DNA from: Sipunculus nudus
Lineage: Eukaryota; Annelida; Sipuncula; Golfingiida; Sipunculidae
NCBI GenBank assembly: GCA_026874595.1
Contig: CM049311.1
Coordinates: forward strand, 46,875,676 to 46,939,675
Direction: 5' to 3'
Length of the DNA: 64,000 bases
Part shown: piece after piece, positions 24,953 through 38,422 of the stretch
Numbering within the stretch: position 1 is the first letter of the stretch
Layout: every line of letters begins with the position of its first letter
The notes under the pieces: generated by a model
What the model was told of the DNA's origin: nothing
Database searches by the model: none
What the model saw: only the letters and a program-made list of their open reading frames with translations
Position numbers and translations under genes: made by a program

Positions 24953-27900
24953 ATGGCAAAAGCAGCTTTTCACTGGTTAGACATCGTTGTTTTTGCTTTG
25001 ACACTACTAGTGTCGTTAGGTATAGGTTTGTATTTTGGCTTCACCGGGGACCGCCAGCGTTCTACACAGGAGTACCTGACCGGTAACCGGCGTCTACGAC
25101 TGTTACCTGTCGCCATGTCTATGTTTATGTCTTATGTGTCTGCTATATACGTTCTTGGAAACAATGCCGAGATGTATAACTACGGTGTCCAGCTGTGGTT
25201 GTCAAACTTTGGTGGATTCATTGGATTTTTCATCTGCGTAGTGTTTTTTGTACCACTTTTCTACAACCTGCAAGTTACCAGCGCGTTTGAGGTAAGTTAA
25301 GTTTTACTTTATGACTGTAATACTTTTTGAAATTTTTTTCATCCACATTCTGTGAATGCGTTTTGCGTGTAGGTGTTTGTGTGTGTATGTGTGTGTTATG
25401 AATTCTGGGAAAGTTTATTTACATTTTTTTTTCAGTATCTAGATCTCCGTTTTCGTTCCAACGCGCTGAGGGTCACCGCCGTCTTAATACTTTTAATTAA
25501 TCAGGTATGTATACTACACTTTCGCTTTTCAGTAATCAATAATTTCAGTAGTCAATGAATGTAAATTTCAAAAGTTTCTGCAGGGGCTTTTTTCTACAAA
25601 AAAATAAAAAAATTTACTGCGACTATTGGAGAATGCTGGCATTTACATTTAGAAACATATTGTAGACTTTTAGACGTGAAAAGCCTGTCCAATTACCGAA
25701 TGAAATTAAATAATAAAAATAATAATTTTTTTATAGACCGTAAAATCAATTTTCTCGAAAAGAATAAGTACATATATAATTTAAACTCGGCAACCATACA
25801 GTTGTCCCATAATGAGAAGGAGGGAATCAGGTAAAAGATAAAGTTCAAGCAAGCGTATTCCAAATCTCATTATATTATCATATAACATAATTGCCTATGA
25901 AAAAAAATATTAATACAGATATATTAAATGAGCCAAATTCCTGCAGGAAAAACATTTTTGTATCTACTTTTCTACAAAAAAAGCATGCGGTTGTGTGATT
26001 TTTTCAAAAACTATTGGTACATTTTTGAGCACTGACAACTCGGCAGTGACGTCACCCACTGGGAAATCCCCTGTGACAAGAATTCTTGATCTCAGTAAAA
26101 GCACAGTATTTCTGCCACTGTCAGTCCCAAACTTTCAGGAGAGAAAAAAACATGCATTACTAGATCTGAGTTGTTGATAAAATTCAGTCCCTGGTGTCAC
26201 ATGTGTACCAGCCAATCAAATCAGGGCAAAGTCTGGGATCTGGATGGAATCCTCCGCTCACATAACAAACGCACGTGGGATTTATTTACTTAACCTTAAG
26301 TACCGACTGTTTAATAATATCCTAAACGTATACAATTCTTTTAAATAAATATTTTCTTTATGGTCTGACAAACGTCCGGTGGTTGTTACGAAATGTTTAA
26401 CGATGGCTCAGACTTTTACTCCAGTAACAAAATGGAGGGAATTAATATGCTTCACGAATATCCAGCGCAAGTCAAACGTGAATTAGGCGGTTCTTTTACT
26501 TATAAGTACATGCAAGTGATCAGTTCAGTGTTCGTTTTATCACTGTCTATCGCTTTGTAACCAAGGTTGCACTACAAATCAGACACACGACAAATCACGC
26601 AGACACAACGTAAATCTGTTGTCACGTGTGTCTATCAGTCTTATGCTTGGAATTAACATATCATGACTCACAAGTTTCTCCTGAGGGCAGGGTCAAGGAT
26701 AAAGAGTTGTTTAGAGCATTGTTTTAGCTCACACTTTACATATTTACAAGAGGACAAAAACAGCAGAGTTACGTATGAGATTTTTTTTTTTCAAAGTCCA
26801 CCATCTACACATACTGAGTCCTCGGTCATTCCTTGGAGTACCTATAATGATATTTCAACATTTTGGACCACAGCGAATATTGATCCACCATCGTGGTATG
26901 CTTTTTAAGAGGTGGCTCAAGAATGGACACCATGGTGATTTTGGAACTTAACTATAGGGTGTCCCTCTTTCACATATAGGTGGTGTACATGGGACTCGCA
27001 ATGTTTGCCCCGGCTACAGCACTGGAGGCCGGTAAGTACTCGTACAAAGTCCTGCGCCCTCCCATGCAGTTTTGCCTGATAAGGTTTAACGTAGCTATCG
27101 GGATAAGTTTATTAAGATATTACTAATATCCCTTTTCATTAATGTTCTATTGAATCCATATAAAGTCTAGCACTCCCTCTGTTTGCCAAACCTAAAATGT
27201 CTGGTAAATAACAAGCTTTTCGCTCAAGATTTCTTTTTTTTTTATTCGCCTCATCCAAGCAGCTCACGTTGTGTCTTGATCAGCATGGCCACAAAAGTCA
27301 AATAGATTATGACTAAGGAAAATGCACTCGGACTTTTTTTATATCAATAAGAACATCAATTGTTAACTAATATAATTTCCCCATAGGACTCGAACCTTCC
27401 TCATAAAAGACTTTCATCATTCACTTGTAACACTGCATCATTTTCATACTTATTTTCTCGTAACAGACTTTCGTCATTCTCGTGTAACACTGCATCATAG
27501 TCGAGCAGACTTAATCCCTTGTAACAGACTTTCGTCATTCCCGTGTAACACTACGTCATATTCTCGTCAGACTTAATTCCTCGTTACAGACGGTACTTAA
27601 CCCATTTCTGATTTGCACCTGCATGTATTTCAGTGACGGGGTTTCCAGTTTGGGCCAGCATCATCACAGCGGGGTTTGTCACCATGTTTTATACAGTTAT
27701 TGTAAGTATACCACAATCCAACTGTCCAAGAAACGTTACAATATCATGGCACAGTCAAGAGGGCTTCCACTATTTGATGAGACAGAAAAGACAAGCTGAA
27801 GATGGGGGCTATACGAGTGTTTTCTCCTTCGGGAATTAGAAAATAGAATGAACTCAAATTGGCTCCACAAGTGTATTTTAAAATTTGCTATATGATTATA

Positions 27901-28372
27901 ATTTAAAAGCACTAACACATGCCAAATGACATGCCTAAGAGTCAGTCATTTATAAACAAAAATGATTTACTTTCAAATTTTAGATCACTTGTAATCTTGT
28001 ATTCATTTCGTCACTCATTATCACAACTCGGTAATCCGTCCTTACCTGCACAGCCTACCTTGATATGCGGGTACGTAATCTGATCTTGATAGCGTAAGGA
28101 GTGTTCTGGCAAGAACTGCAATAAAACTGTTATTTTGAAATAGTCCAAACATTTAACCATAAAAATTATGTACTTCTACTCATGAGTACTAGATTTCTAT
28201 TAATACATATGTCATCGTCATCATATTGAACCAACACATCGTTTTTCAGGGCGGGATGAAGGCGGTGGTGTGGACGGACGTGTTTCAGGGACTGGTCCTT
28301 TTCGGAGGCGTCATCGCAGTTCTGATCGCTGTTTGTATAAACAAGTTAACTTAATTAAGAGAGCACGTCAGG

Positions 28373-28453
<81 letters not shown>

Positions 28454-29134
28454 AGTGTTTGTGTCATTGAGTAAATGTACTGTTTTATCTCTTTCCTCTG
28501 TATTCGAGCGCAGGAGTATGAAGAGTCTAGGGGCCCCTGCAGGCCTTTACATTCCTTATAAGAATAATTCATGGAAACTGAACGTCCTTATATATAGGAT
28601 TAAGTTACATTTGCGTATGAAGGGCCTTTATATAGCGACATAAAACTATGTGGGGCCGTGTAACGTCCCCCGGGAGCTACTAGCGGCAGGTAACTCTCCT
28701 GAGCTAGGTGTTGGGATGGGGGACTTAATACCTTCAGCTTTATTTACCTGTAAAAGCAACATTCCTGCAAGGAATTTGTCGATCAATTAGTCTTCTTGTT
28801 AACGCTTATCTAAACTTCCCCTTTAGAAATATTTAGTCATCAACAATTATTTTATTCCGATTAAATTTTCTTTTTTTTTCAGGCAACATTGAAAGTTGGA
28901 GGAATATCAGAAGTATGGGCCATAGCACATAAAGGCGGCCGTCTCAACTTCTTTGAGTAAATATAATTTTAAAGTGTCTTGGTTATTCTATTTTGAAGGG
29001 CTTTTGTTTGTCTTAGAAAAAGAGTTTTTTCAACGATTTTGTAAAGGAAACAGTATCATAAAAACATAAAACAGAAGGTATTCTTTTCATAATTAATCTT
29101 CTACAGCTAGGATCTGAAAACTGCAGCACAACTT

Positions 29135-29222
<88 letters not shown>

Positions 29223-31051
29223 CTTTTCAAGGGACTACCATTGGAGATTAAGTTATTGCTAAATAATTGGTGATAATATTGAGAACTTGCTAGTCATGTT
29301 TACGCTGGTCCGCGGGCGGTCGATATATTAACAAACGGGGGAGTTGTATGAGCAACGCGATCCCTTTTCCCAGGTTAACAATCGACTCGGAAATTTCACA
29401 CTTTATGGTGTGAGGGTATATATATTAGTGGCAGGATGTATGTTATAGTGCTCGTCCGACGTTTGTGGTTTAGCATGTGTGACTGTTTTCGTTTCAGCTT
29501 TAATCCGGACCCTACGGTGAGAGCAAGTTTCTGGCCCCTGATAGTGGGACGAGCATTTTACGCCATATCCTGGATGGGCGTCGCCCAGACGCAAGTTCAA
29601 CGTTACTGCTCACTTCCTACGCTCAGAGCTGCTCAGCTGTGAGTACATGTTTAATCCAGGTTTGCTCAATAAGAAATTATGTATACCTTTACTTGATTAA
29701 AACCTTACTTCAAGAGCTGTCAAGGACACCGAAGAAAACAGTGTATTCTGTGTCTTCTTCCCAGATCAGTGTTGGCGAATATCCCATTTTTGTTGGTTAT
29801 ATCCGTGGTGTCGAGTCTGGCCGGCCTGGCGGTATACGCCTACTACACTCAACAGGGCTGTGACCCTCTGAGGGCCGGCTACATCTCCAGCTCCAACCAG
29901 GTAGATGTTATAAACACTATATAGGTCACTCATATATACATACATACATATGACCCTCTGAGCGTGGTTTAATTACATCTCTTGTTTTATCAACACTACG
30001 TCAGTCATTAACAGTTTTCACAGAATGGTAAAGTTATCTGTGCACAGCCGGTGTAACTTTGCAATATGTCGGTCATGTCTACATAGAAACCGTCAGCCCA
30101 TGCATACCAACACTACTAGTTAACCTAGGTTTAAAAAAAACTCATATAATAAAGAGACAAAATATATACAGTAACCACATCACACAATGAAGTATTATTT
30201 TACACTGGTAGGTCACAGTTAAATGTGCTGTCTAACAACAATAATGATAATCAGAGTCCACGAGTTTATATCTGGGTCGCATTCTTTATAACATTATTCC
30301 TATATCTGGCATGCATTCTTTATTATAATATTCCTATAATTCTATGCTCCTATACTGACGAATCTTCACCAACGATTATCAAAGTACCGGATCCACTCAG
30401 GCGCATGTCCATGAAAATTTATTTTATCACAGTTTAACAAAGTTATCCCAGGCGTTAATCAAACCGACAGATTTGGTATATTAATGAGTCCGTAGATTCT
30501 TATACAATCACGAGGACACGGTGCTCTGATTAACACCTGCAGGAAACAGCACTTCAATCATTGTGATTGCATGAAAAATCCATTGTATTTCTTCACAGTC
30601 TACATGCCTCACGTCAAAACAACTGGGACTTAGTAAGTAAGTGTTTAGTAATGTAGGTCAGTATCGTGTAATTTTTAAAGGTAAGGGAAATCATAATCGA
30701 GGATAGGACAATAAAACGACCGATGTTCGATTACTAATAGATTATGTCATGTTCTTTCTATATTACTTGAAATCTGCTGTATACTAGCCCCTGAAATACT
30801 GACCCCAGTTAAATGTCTGCCTGACATGTACATCGGTATACATAATGAAACCATCGATCCCAGACCTAGTGTGGACCTGCCGTCGGACGATTGTTGATTA
30901 CTCTGCGTTCGTGCATCTCTGACAGGATTAGATTTTTGTTGTATAAGCAGACATAATCGTTTCTAACCGATTATGCAAATCCAATCAATTGAATCGATTT
31001 TGAAAGAAAAATACCAATCATCAGTTTGATCCATTATTCGACACACCACAA

Positions 31052-31091
<40 letters not shown>

Positions 31092-31186
31092 CCCCCTCCC
31101 CAGGAATGCGGCCACCCCACTCTTGAAAACGCAAAGCCCATGTATGTATATATATACATATATATTTATATATATATACATGTGTA

Positions 31187-31235
<49 letters not shown>

Positions 31236-33314
31236 ATCTACATATTTTTTTATTTTACGCCAGCTGCTGCCTTACTTCATCGTCAACGTTCTCAACTACC
31301 CGGGACTGCCTGGACTGTTTCTGGCTGTTCTGTTCAGTGGCGCCCTCAGGTAACTTCCTCCAACTAGAAATGGACAGAAACGTGATCCAATAAAATAATA
31401 GCTCCATGATTAGATGCTCTTTGTCTAATAACCTCAGCCAAGTAATTAACACCTAAAAATTAATCGCCATGTTTACTGGTCTAGAAAGGTTCTTTATAAA
31501 TTGACCAACTTTATGAATGGGTATTACCATTAAAACCATTTACCTATCGAAATATCTGGATAATATCTATTTCCAAAAATTATAGGAACACGAATGCTTT
31601 GCGAGCCAAACTCATATGTTGCTTTACCGTTTTAAGACATGATCGTGGATTTTTGCAACGGAACGTATTAATCGCTATATTTAAAATATTCTAACTCTCT
31701 CATGGTACATACAGTTCCCTGAGTTCGTCAATGAATTCCTTATCTGCTGTGACATGGAAGGATTTTTTGGAACCAAAATTTCATCATCTCCCGGAGGCGC
31801 GACAGGCACTTATCACAAAAATTCTCGGTAATTATATACCAGCAATGCAGGGTGTTATTTCAGAGCTTTGAATGATATGTTATGTCACGGTTTACAACAT
31901 CGCACGTAACAGTTAACGTCTCTACGTATTTCCTGTTTCAATTAAGCGAATTTGAGTACAAAGTATTAATGTGTTCAATGGTCATCCTTTCTTAATATAC
32001 ATTATACAATTAACGTATCGATTCGATTACTGGTAAACATTGTACCAATGCCCAAAATTTTCATTTAAATTGTTAATTTTTATCTCGACTGATGCCAACA
32101 TATATACATGTTTATTGTATTATATATTTATCATTTATTACATAATATTATATATCTGTTTTTTTCGTTTTATTCAAGTATTTATTTATGGCGTGCTGGC
32201 CATGTTAATGGCTGCGGCAGCATCTTTTCTCTCTGGACACATATTTGCTGTTAGTATTTAATTATCACTGTTACTGTTTTTATTGTTGTTTCTATAAGTT
32301 ATCCGTAATTTTGCATGTTGGTCACGAAAAAGTATTAGTAAATGATTTCGTCAATGCTACCTGTAGGCATTTCTGAAATACTTTCCAATAAAAACTATGT
32401 GTGAATAAATCAAATCGTCTCATTTTCCCGAGTTTTCAATCGCTAGATCGATCGTGAATCTCAGTTAAATAATATTTAATAATAGCCACATGATATCTGC
32501 TGATATAATTGTTAAAATTATGATAAAAGAAATATATGATTTCAGGCATCTACACGGTTAATTGGAGGTATCGTTGGCCCACTGGGAGGAATATTTATCT
32601 TGGGTGGTGTGTTTCCCAGGGCGAACTGGAAGGTCAGTCCAGGGTTGAGATATCCGTGTAACCGCGTCATCATCATTATGGTGAAGGTTTTGGGTTTTGG
32701 GTTTATTTTAAGCCAGTCTGATTATTTGAGCACATGTAAATCGTGTTAAGTTATCTTCCCTCAGTCCGTCCTTGGCCTCCCCTTTGCTCTGTTTTGAGCA
32801 CAGTAAAACGCTCCACTGAGGACGTGATCATGAATATAGGAAATAGTACATTCCTTGCATTCGTTGTTCTCAAAGGGGCGTCTCAACTTGTAATCAAAGA
32901 CCGCCTGCTAAGGTCCTGTCCATTATCCTCAAATTTTAACAACATGATTGTGGTTTTGATTACAATAACGGTACTGACGAGAGCACAGTATTTGCCGCGA
33001 ATTGAAAACTGGATTGTTTTTCTTTGGTATCTTTGAGGAACACCAACCTATTGACCAGGGGTTTAGATTAATAACTATCAGTATCAAGATCAGTAACTTG
33101 AAACTGAAGCAGTCCTAGAGCTTGCGGATGTTAGTTCCGCCGTCATGGAGAGCATGTGAACTCTGACCCTGAAGGAAACAATTGGATGGACTGGGCGCGT
33201 CCCCCGGCCTATCTCAGCCTAGCCTGGTACCCCGTTTTATTATGGCCCTTAGCCAATCATAGGGAGGGGCGCACAACGCGGTCTTCAGGGCTACCGGTAG
33301 ACTGGTTCCAACAC

Positions 33315-33374
<60 letters not shown>

Positions 33375-36131
33375 TTCGTTTGCCCGGGGAAGTTGCCAAA
33401 AGTTGGCTGTACTTTTCATTTGACATAAATAATTAGATTTATAGATATCAATGATAAATCAATGCCATGTACAGTGGAATATCAAACCTATTCAGTATAT
33501 CATACCATATTTACATCCATCATTTAATTTTTGTGCAACAACTCCCTCTAATATATATCAAAACTAGAAGTGACAGAAGAAAGTTATCTTACAAGAACCC
33601 TTCACGGGTAATCAACCAGTACCGCGTGAGCGTCCATGACAATTGGCATGAGCGTGCTCTTTCGAGTTGGAACAAGTCTACCGGAAGGCCAGGAGTTGCA
33701 ATTAGGAATACTGAAGATGGCGTTGTGCGCCCGTCTCTATGATTGGCTGAGGGTCATAAAAGAGCGGGGTACCAGCCTGATTTCAGCCTGTCTAACGGCA
33801 AATTCACGTCCGAGAGAATGGCAGGCTCACTAGATGGAACAAGAGACAAATCTTTGTTTTTCTCACACCTTTGTCGCACTCGTGCGAGACAAGAGAGGAG
33901 ACTGAATAGCTACATTCACTGCTGTCTGAGGCGCATTCTGTGTCCCTTTTGATTCTGACCCCTAATGACGTCCCGCTTAAATGGAAAGCCACCGCGAGCT
34001 CAGAAAGCAACCTTGTATTGAGGTACTTGCTTGCCAACGATATGATTTAGAGTGAAATTGGTTCTTTGAAGGGATGAATCGACCACCCTCAGGTGCGCTA
34101 CAAATGCATACGCAGACGTGATACGGCGAGAACATATGTACTATTGTAGATATGAGTGAACTCGCTACTATTATCCACTAAAAGAGTAAACAGTTCATCA
34201 ACCTACAGAACAGCTAAACTGAAAGCACCTGTGACACCGTTGATGAATATCCTATGGAAACGTGTCGTTATATAAATTATTGTTGTTCAAGTTTATATGT
34301 CCATATTTTCTGTCTAGACAATGTGTTAATCTAATTCTGTCATAACATATATTTTTTATCCCATGAAAAGACTGCAGATGTACGTCGTAAAATGTCGAAT
34401 TAAATAATAACAAAGACCTGATGTTGTCATAGTAAAAATGGTAATAATCTTTCAAAGTATCATTCAGTATATTCTTCATACACATACATTATTTAAAAAT
34501 TGACACCAGGCCAAGCTCGCTTGGGTGACAGCGATTGGCTTCGTGGACTAGATTAACGTCTTGGCTTCTTTTGCATGTCGTGTAGGGAGCCGTGGTCGGC
34601 AGCGTGGCAGCCATTGGTTTCACGGGTTGGATTAACATCGGCGCTTATATCTACAGTCCACACCAAGCCACCCTGCCCACCGTCGTCACCAACTGTTCTC
34701 TAGCAGCTAACGCCACTGTTGCTCCTGTTCCCACTGATCCGTGAGTATAAAAAGAAATAATAAACATCAGTAGTGATGTGTTCATGTCCTATCAAACAAA
34801 GCTACAATGTTATCAGTCTAGTATTAAGCTGCACAGTAAACCCTTATCAGTTTATTTCATTCAGATTTTTTTCTGACATCCACTTATCGCATGAAACTTA
34901 TTATCTACAATTACACTGTACAAGATACATGGATATTTGGTCTCTCATTCATAATGAAATAATTCATACATTCAAGTAGTTGCATGTCTGTAAGAATTTT
35001 AGCAACTTTAACTGATATGCGCATGTCTAGTTAACCATTACTCATTGCGTCCTTGTTTTCAGGACAGGAGTGTTCCCGCTTTATCGCTTGTCTTTCTTAT
35101 GGATCGCCGTTATCGGATCCTTGACAACGGTTGCTGTCGGACTTTTGGTATCACTGATTACAGGTAGTAGATGCTTAATTATGGAAATCAATATTGTCTA
35201 GGCTGAAATTTAACAGAGTCTGTGTAAAGTAACATGACAATAATGGTAATGGATTCCCCCTCACTCATGTAAACAGATTCACAAAGATTATACTGGTTTA
35301 GTGAAGCGACAGGCTACCAAAAACAGGCTACCAAAGCGGAATAATTTGTACATTTTCGACAGGAGTTATGTTTTATATTTAGATTGATCGATGAATCCTA
35401 TGTAGTTTAACTATATAAGACAGGGTGTTTAAGAGGAACGTAAACTATTCATGGCCGGTGTGTACTATTACATAACAAACCATCTACAACCACTCCACTT
35501 TTGATTCAGTTTCACGCCATTTTCAGTCACCTTGCTGATGAAAGGTTGGTAGTTTTACGATAATTTGTTGTGTATTCCTAATAACATATCAATTAGAATC
35601 ATAAGATAACGCATTCGAGAAGCATGATAGGGTAACGAGACTGATAATTTCAGGCCTAGAGAAGAGTTCTGACCAAGATCCGCGTACTATCATCCCCGTG
35701 TGTGAGCGTGTCCACGAGTACTGTATCCCAGATTGTTTTTGTGGGAGACGACGAAAGATGTCGCTGCCTTCCATTGACGAGAAGAACGATATGACAAAGT
35801 CCACGGTATTTATTATTTACAAAATCATTAATCACCAACTAAATACACTTGAATATATTCTATACAAAGTATTCACGCTATAATACCTAATGACTGTCAG
35901 CTAAAGGCACGAATTTATACTCATCGTCTTGCATTAAACTGCTGATCCAATAATAAGATTGAAAGAGAAACTTGTTTCTACGTGTTCCTGATTGACTCAT
36001 TTCGCCTCATAGTAGACGCTGCCTTTTCTTTTCCCAGATCGTTTATTATTTCTCTTCAGGTGGCGATAATTACAGAAGATTATACAAAAGAAAAGGGCAT
36101 TGACAACAATATAAAATCATCAGCTTTGTAA
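24953..36131 (+). CDS. SLC5-family sodium:solute symporter (SMCT/SMVT-like)
   Basis: Sixteen coding exons: 24953-25291, 25436-25504, 26980-27031, 27634-27701, 28250-28330, 28883-28956, 29498-29638, 29765-29900, 31264-31349, 31715-31827, 32179-32249, 32546-32632, 34586-34740, 35063-35163, 35654-35805 and 36060-36131. All have GT-AG introns, and phases join to 598 residues plus TAA, close to the 600-635 usual for SLC5A6/SLC5A8 proteins. Diagnostic features are the family signature around residues 173-189 (YTVIGGMKAVVWTDVFQ), GGRLNFFDFNPDP at about 221-233, and the SGALSSLSSSMNSLSAVT block at about 345-362, whose serines correspond to the Na+-site region in SSF proteins. The loop has N-glycosylation sequons at 475 (NCS) and 481 (NAT). 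The C-terminus Ser-Ala-Leu fits a class I PDZ ligand. Expected role: plasma-membrane Na+-coupled uptake of monocarboxylates or related anions; the exact substrate cannot be read from the sequence. Reading past exon 15 gives an alternative tail ending at 35883. Confidence 0.93.
27405..27596. repeat. Intronic minisatellite, about three units
   Basis: Units of about 60 bases in intron 3 share (A/C)AGACTTTC(A/G)TCATTC, CTTGTAACACTGCATCAT-like and CAGACTTAAT-like blocks (near 27409, 27466 and 27526). The array sits just before the acceptor of exon 4. Confidence 0.65.
28377..28449. repeat. (CA)n(GA)n compound microsatellite in intron 5
   Basis: A CA run of about 14 units passes directly into a GA run of about 22 units, starting roughly 45 bases after the exon 5 donor. 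Confidence 0.9.
29138..29219. repeat. (CT)n(AT)n compound microsatellite in intron 6
   Basis: A CT run (29138-29174) passes directly into an AT run (29175-29219). Confidence 0.9.
29901..31263. other. Intron 8 of the SLC5 gene, with (TG)n and (AT)n runs
   Basis: No exon or RNA is supported inside this 1.36 kb intron. (TG)n lies at 31057-31088 and AT-rich runs at 31145-31230, ending close to the exon 9 acceptor at 31263. Confidence 0.7.
33214..33780. mobile_element. Large inverted repeat in intron 12
   Basis: Arm 1 (33214-33312) and arm 2 (33666-33780) are reverse complements with some indels. Both hold a GGGGTACCAG(G/C)CT end, GCGTTGTGCGCCC, TATGATTGGCT and GTCTACCGG blocks in mirrored order. 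The loop of about 350 bases contains (AT)n at 33319-33369. The arms carry an inverted CCAAT and an A-rich ATAAAA motif. It may be a fold-back transposon or two inverted copies of one short element. Confidence 0.7.
33781..34585. other. Remainder of intron 12
   Basis: No exon is supported between the inverted repeat and exon 13 at 34586. The open frames here are short and lack splice context. Confidence 0.5.
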
Positions 36132-36534
36132 AGATATGTCATCAATTCTCATTAAAGGTCGAAGGATTCTATATTGCGTCAATACTGGTTACTAATTCTC
36201 GAATTTTCCTCTGGAAACACAATTCACACGTTATGATATTACGATAAAAAAAGTTTTTAATTAAATTTCAGCAAAACAAGTTCATTATAAAATAAGTTGC
36301 GTTTTGGAGAATTTTATTTCTGAACATGTTTTGTCGAGGTATTTGTTTTTGATGGTCTCGCTCTCTGCCTGTGAGCAGCGAAGGTTTCGTTTCGGTTAGG
36401 GCTGAGTAGGTATCCACCAAGATCGTAGTCGTTATGAAAGGGATATCATTGGAAGCCTTAATATTTTTGTGACGTATATATGCATTGCTTTAAGCAGTAA
36501 CAATTCTTACATATATAAACAAACATCTGTCTGG

Positions 36535-36540
36535 AATAAA
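36535..36540 (+). terminator. Candidate poly(A) signal of the SLC5 gene
   Basis: AATAAA, 404 bases past the stop codon, followed by TGTTTACGTTTTTTCT, a GT/T-rich context suitable as a downstream element. Confidence 0.5.
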
Positions 36541-38216
36541 TGTTTACGTTTTTTCTAGATAAAGTTTTTACGTTTCACGTCTTTATTCGACTCTACGACA
36601 CTAACATTGATGTTTATTAAAACCTAAATGTGAATGGGACTATAGCAATAATTATATGATCATCTAAGTTTTATCCATGCTCCCTTCCAAATAAGGCATT
36701 CTGTTTGAATTCCATTTTTGTTTGTTTGCTGCTTGTCGTTCATATCCATAAGGCTGAAAAAGTAAAGAAATGCTTGGTAAAATGTGAATGTCTTCCTTAT
36801 TTTATAGATATATAACGGCCGGTACTGTAGAATGATAATTATATAGGGCAAATATTGAGTGGACATTGTCAGACTTGTTGGTATTAATTAGCAATCATCA
36901 TGTAAATTCGTACACTTCTAGAACAAGTGACAAAGCTACGTATATTATTTAGGCCTGTATCATTTCTCAAAACGGACACTATTCTAGGGTCTGAAAAAGT
37001 CCCCTTTAAATTGATATAAACTAATCCGCCTGATCTTCCATCTCAGTCTAGACTTTGAGCATTCACTGGGTAGGTTTTTGTAACATAATTTAGTTCTGGA
37101 AATGGAAACTACGCAACTGTCAAGATGGCGATTACAAAGGCCATGTTATAAACCAGTATGACCTTATGCATTAAGTTCTTAAGATGGCAGAATTAAATAA
37201 TGTGCCCACCAAAGAATACCACGTTGCAGGCACTGTGGTCTTAATTCGCACCCCACTACCGGACAGAAGTCTTGTATTGTGTTCAACTGTAATTTGGCCA
37301 CCGTCAAGCATTATTCCATGCATGACGTTGTTCGCTTTTGGTGTTCTCTCGTAAATATGAAATATGGCTAAAACTAAACCAAGAACAGCAGCTGGATCCC
37401 TGAGATCCTGAGATCCTCGTAAGATCAAGATAACCCACTTTTGTATAGCGGTGCATATAGGCTACTTAATTAACACTATGAAATACACAAACCCTTTATT
37501 TTACACAATCCATGCGCCAATAAAAATGTTTTCACATCTTTACAATATTTGTCACAGCATCATGAAAGCTTATCATCTGAAAGGCATGCATGATATTGCC
37601 AAAATGACATTAAGAAATATATAAAGGATAGTTGTGTCATAATTCGTATACTTTAGGTTAGTAGTTTAGAAAATAGTTATGAGCATAATATTTAATGAGT
37701 TTGTCACGGAGACCTACTCATTTGGGTTTTGTAAGTATATAGCGTTCAAGTGAATTTATTGTACAGATAGGGCAGTCCTCGTTTATGACATTTTTAATGC
37801 TATAGGTTTTATCGTTATGTCACTTTAGATGATTCTAAAAATATACTAATAGTTCCCGTATGTTTATCACGCCGGGAAACTTTGAGACGTCATAAGTCTG
37901 TTTATGTTTGACATATTTCATAAGATCTAAAAAGTCGCTTCAGTACTAGAGTTAGTCAGAATTTTCTAGATTATTCTTGTAACATAGTTTGATTTAGCAT
38001 CAACACGGCTTCAGATGCATGTGACAAGGTATAGTATTCATGAGAGAGCGAATTGTTCGATGTGTTGAGTTAACCAGAGAGTTTAATTATTAGTCCATGT
38101 GGCTATGGGCAAATATAAAACTGTCGTTAAAGGAACCCTGACAGACAGGAATCAGTACAATATACATCCATGACTGTTTTGAAATTCAGACTGGACTTTA
38201 TTTCGCTAAGTCAGTG

Positions 38217-38422
38217 CAGGGGCGGATCAAGGATTTAGGAAAAGGAGGGCCCAACCCAGAAGGACCAAAACCTATATAAAAGGTCCTCAGGTCCGGAAGG
38301 TGGTGGTGGGGGGGGGGGGGGGGGGGGGATGAGCCGAGGCCGCAAAAATTGGTCTGAAACCCTTAAAGACAAGCGGTGGTTGAAAGGGAAGGGGGGGGGG
38401 GGGGTTCTTGGATTCGCTTATG
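38217..38422. mobile_element. MITE copy 3, degraded right end
   Basis: Starts CAGGGGCGGATCAAGGATTT and ends GGATTCGCTTATG. Flanks CAGTG and TGGTG agree at only 3 of 5 bases, fitting an older insertion. The interior shares the GGTCCTCAGGTC, GGTGGTGG and GAAACCCTTAAA blocks with other copies. Confidence 0.65.

Noticed and set aside
28270-28470. ORF running from exon 5 into the (CA)n(GA)n run
   Set aside because: It is in the wrong frame for the transporter and ends in microsatellite-encoded repeats.
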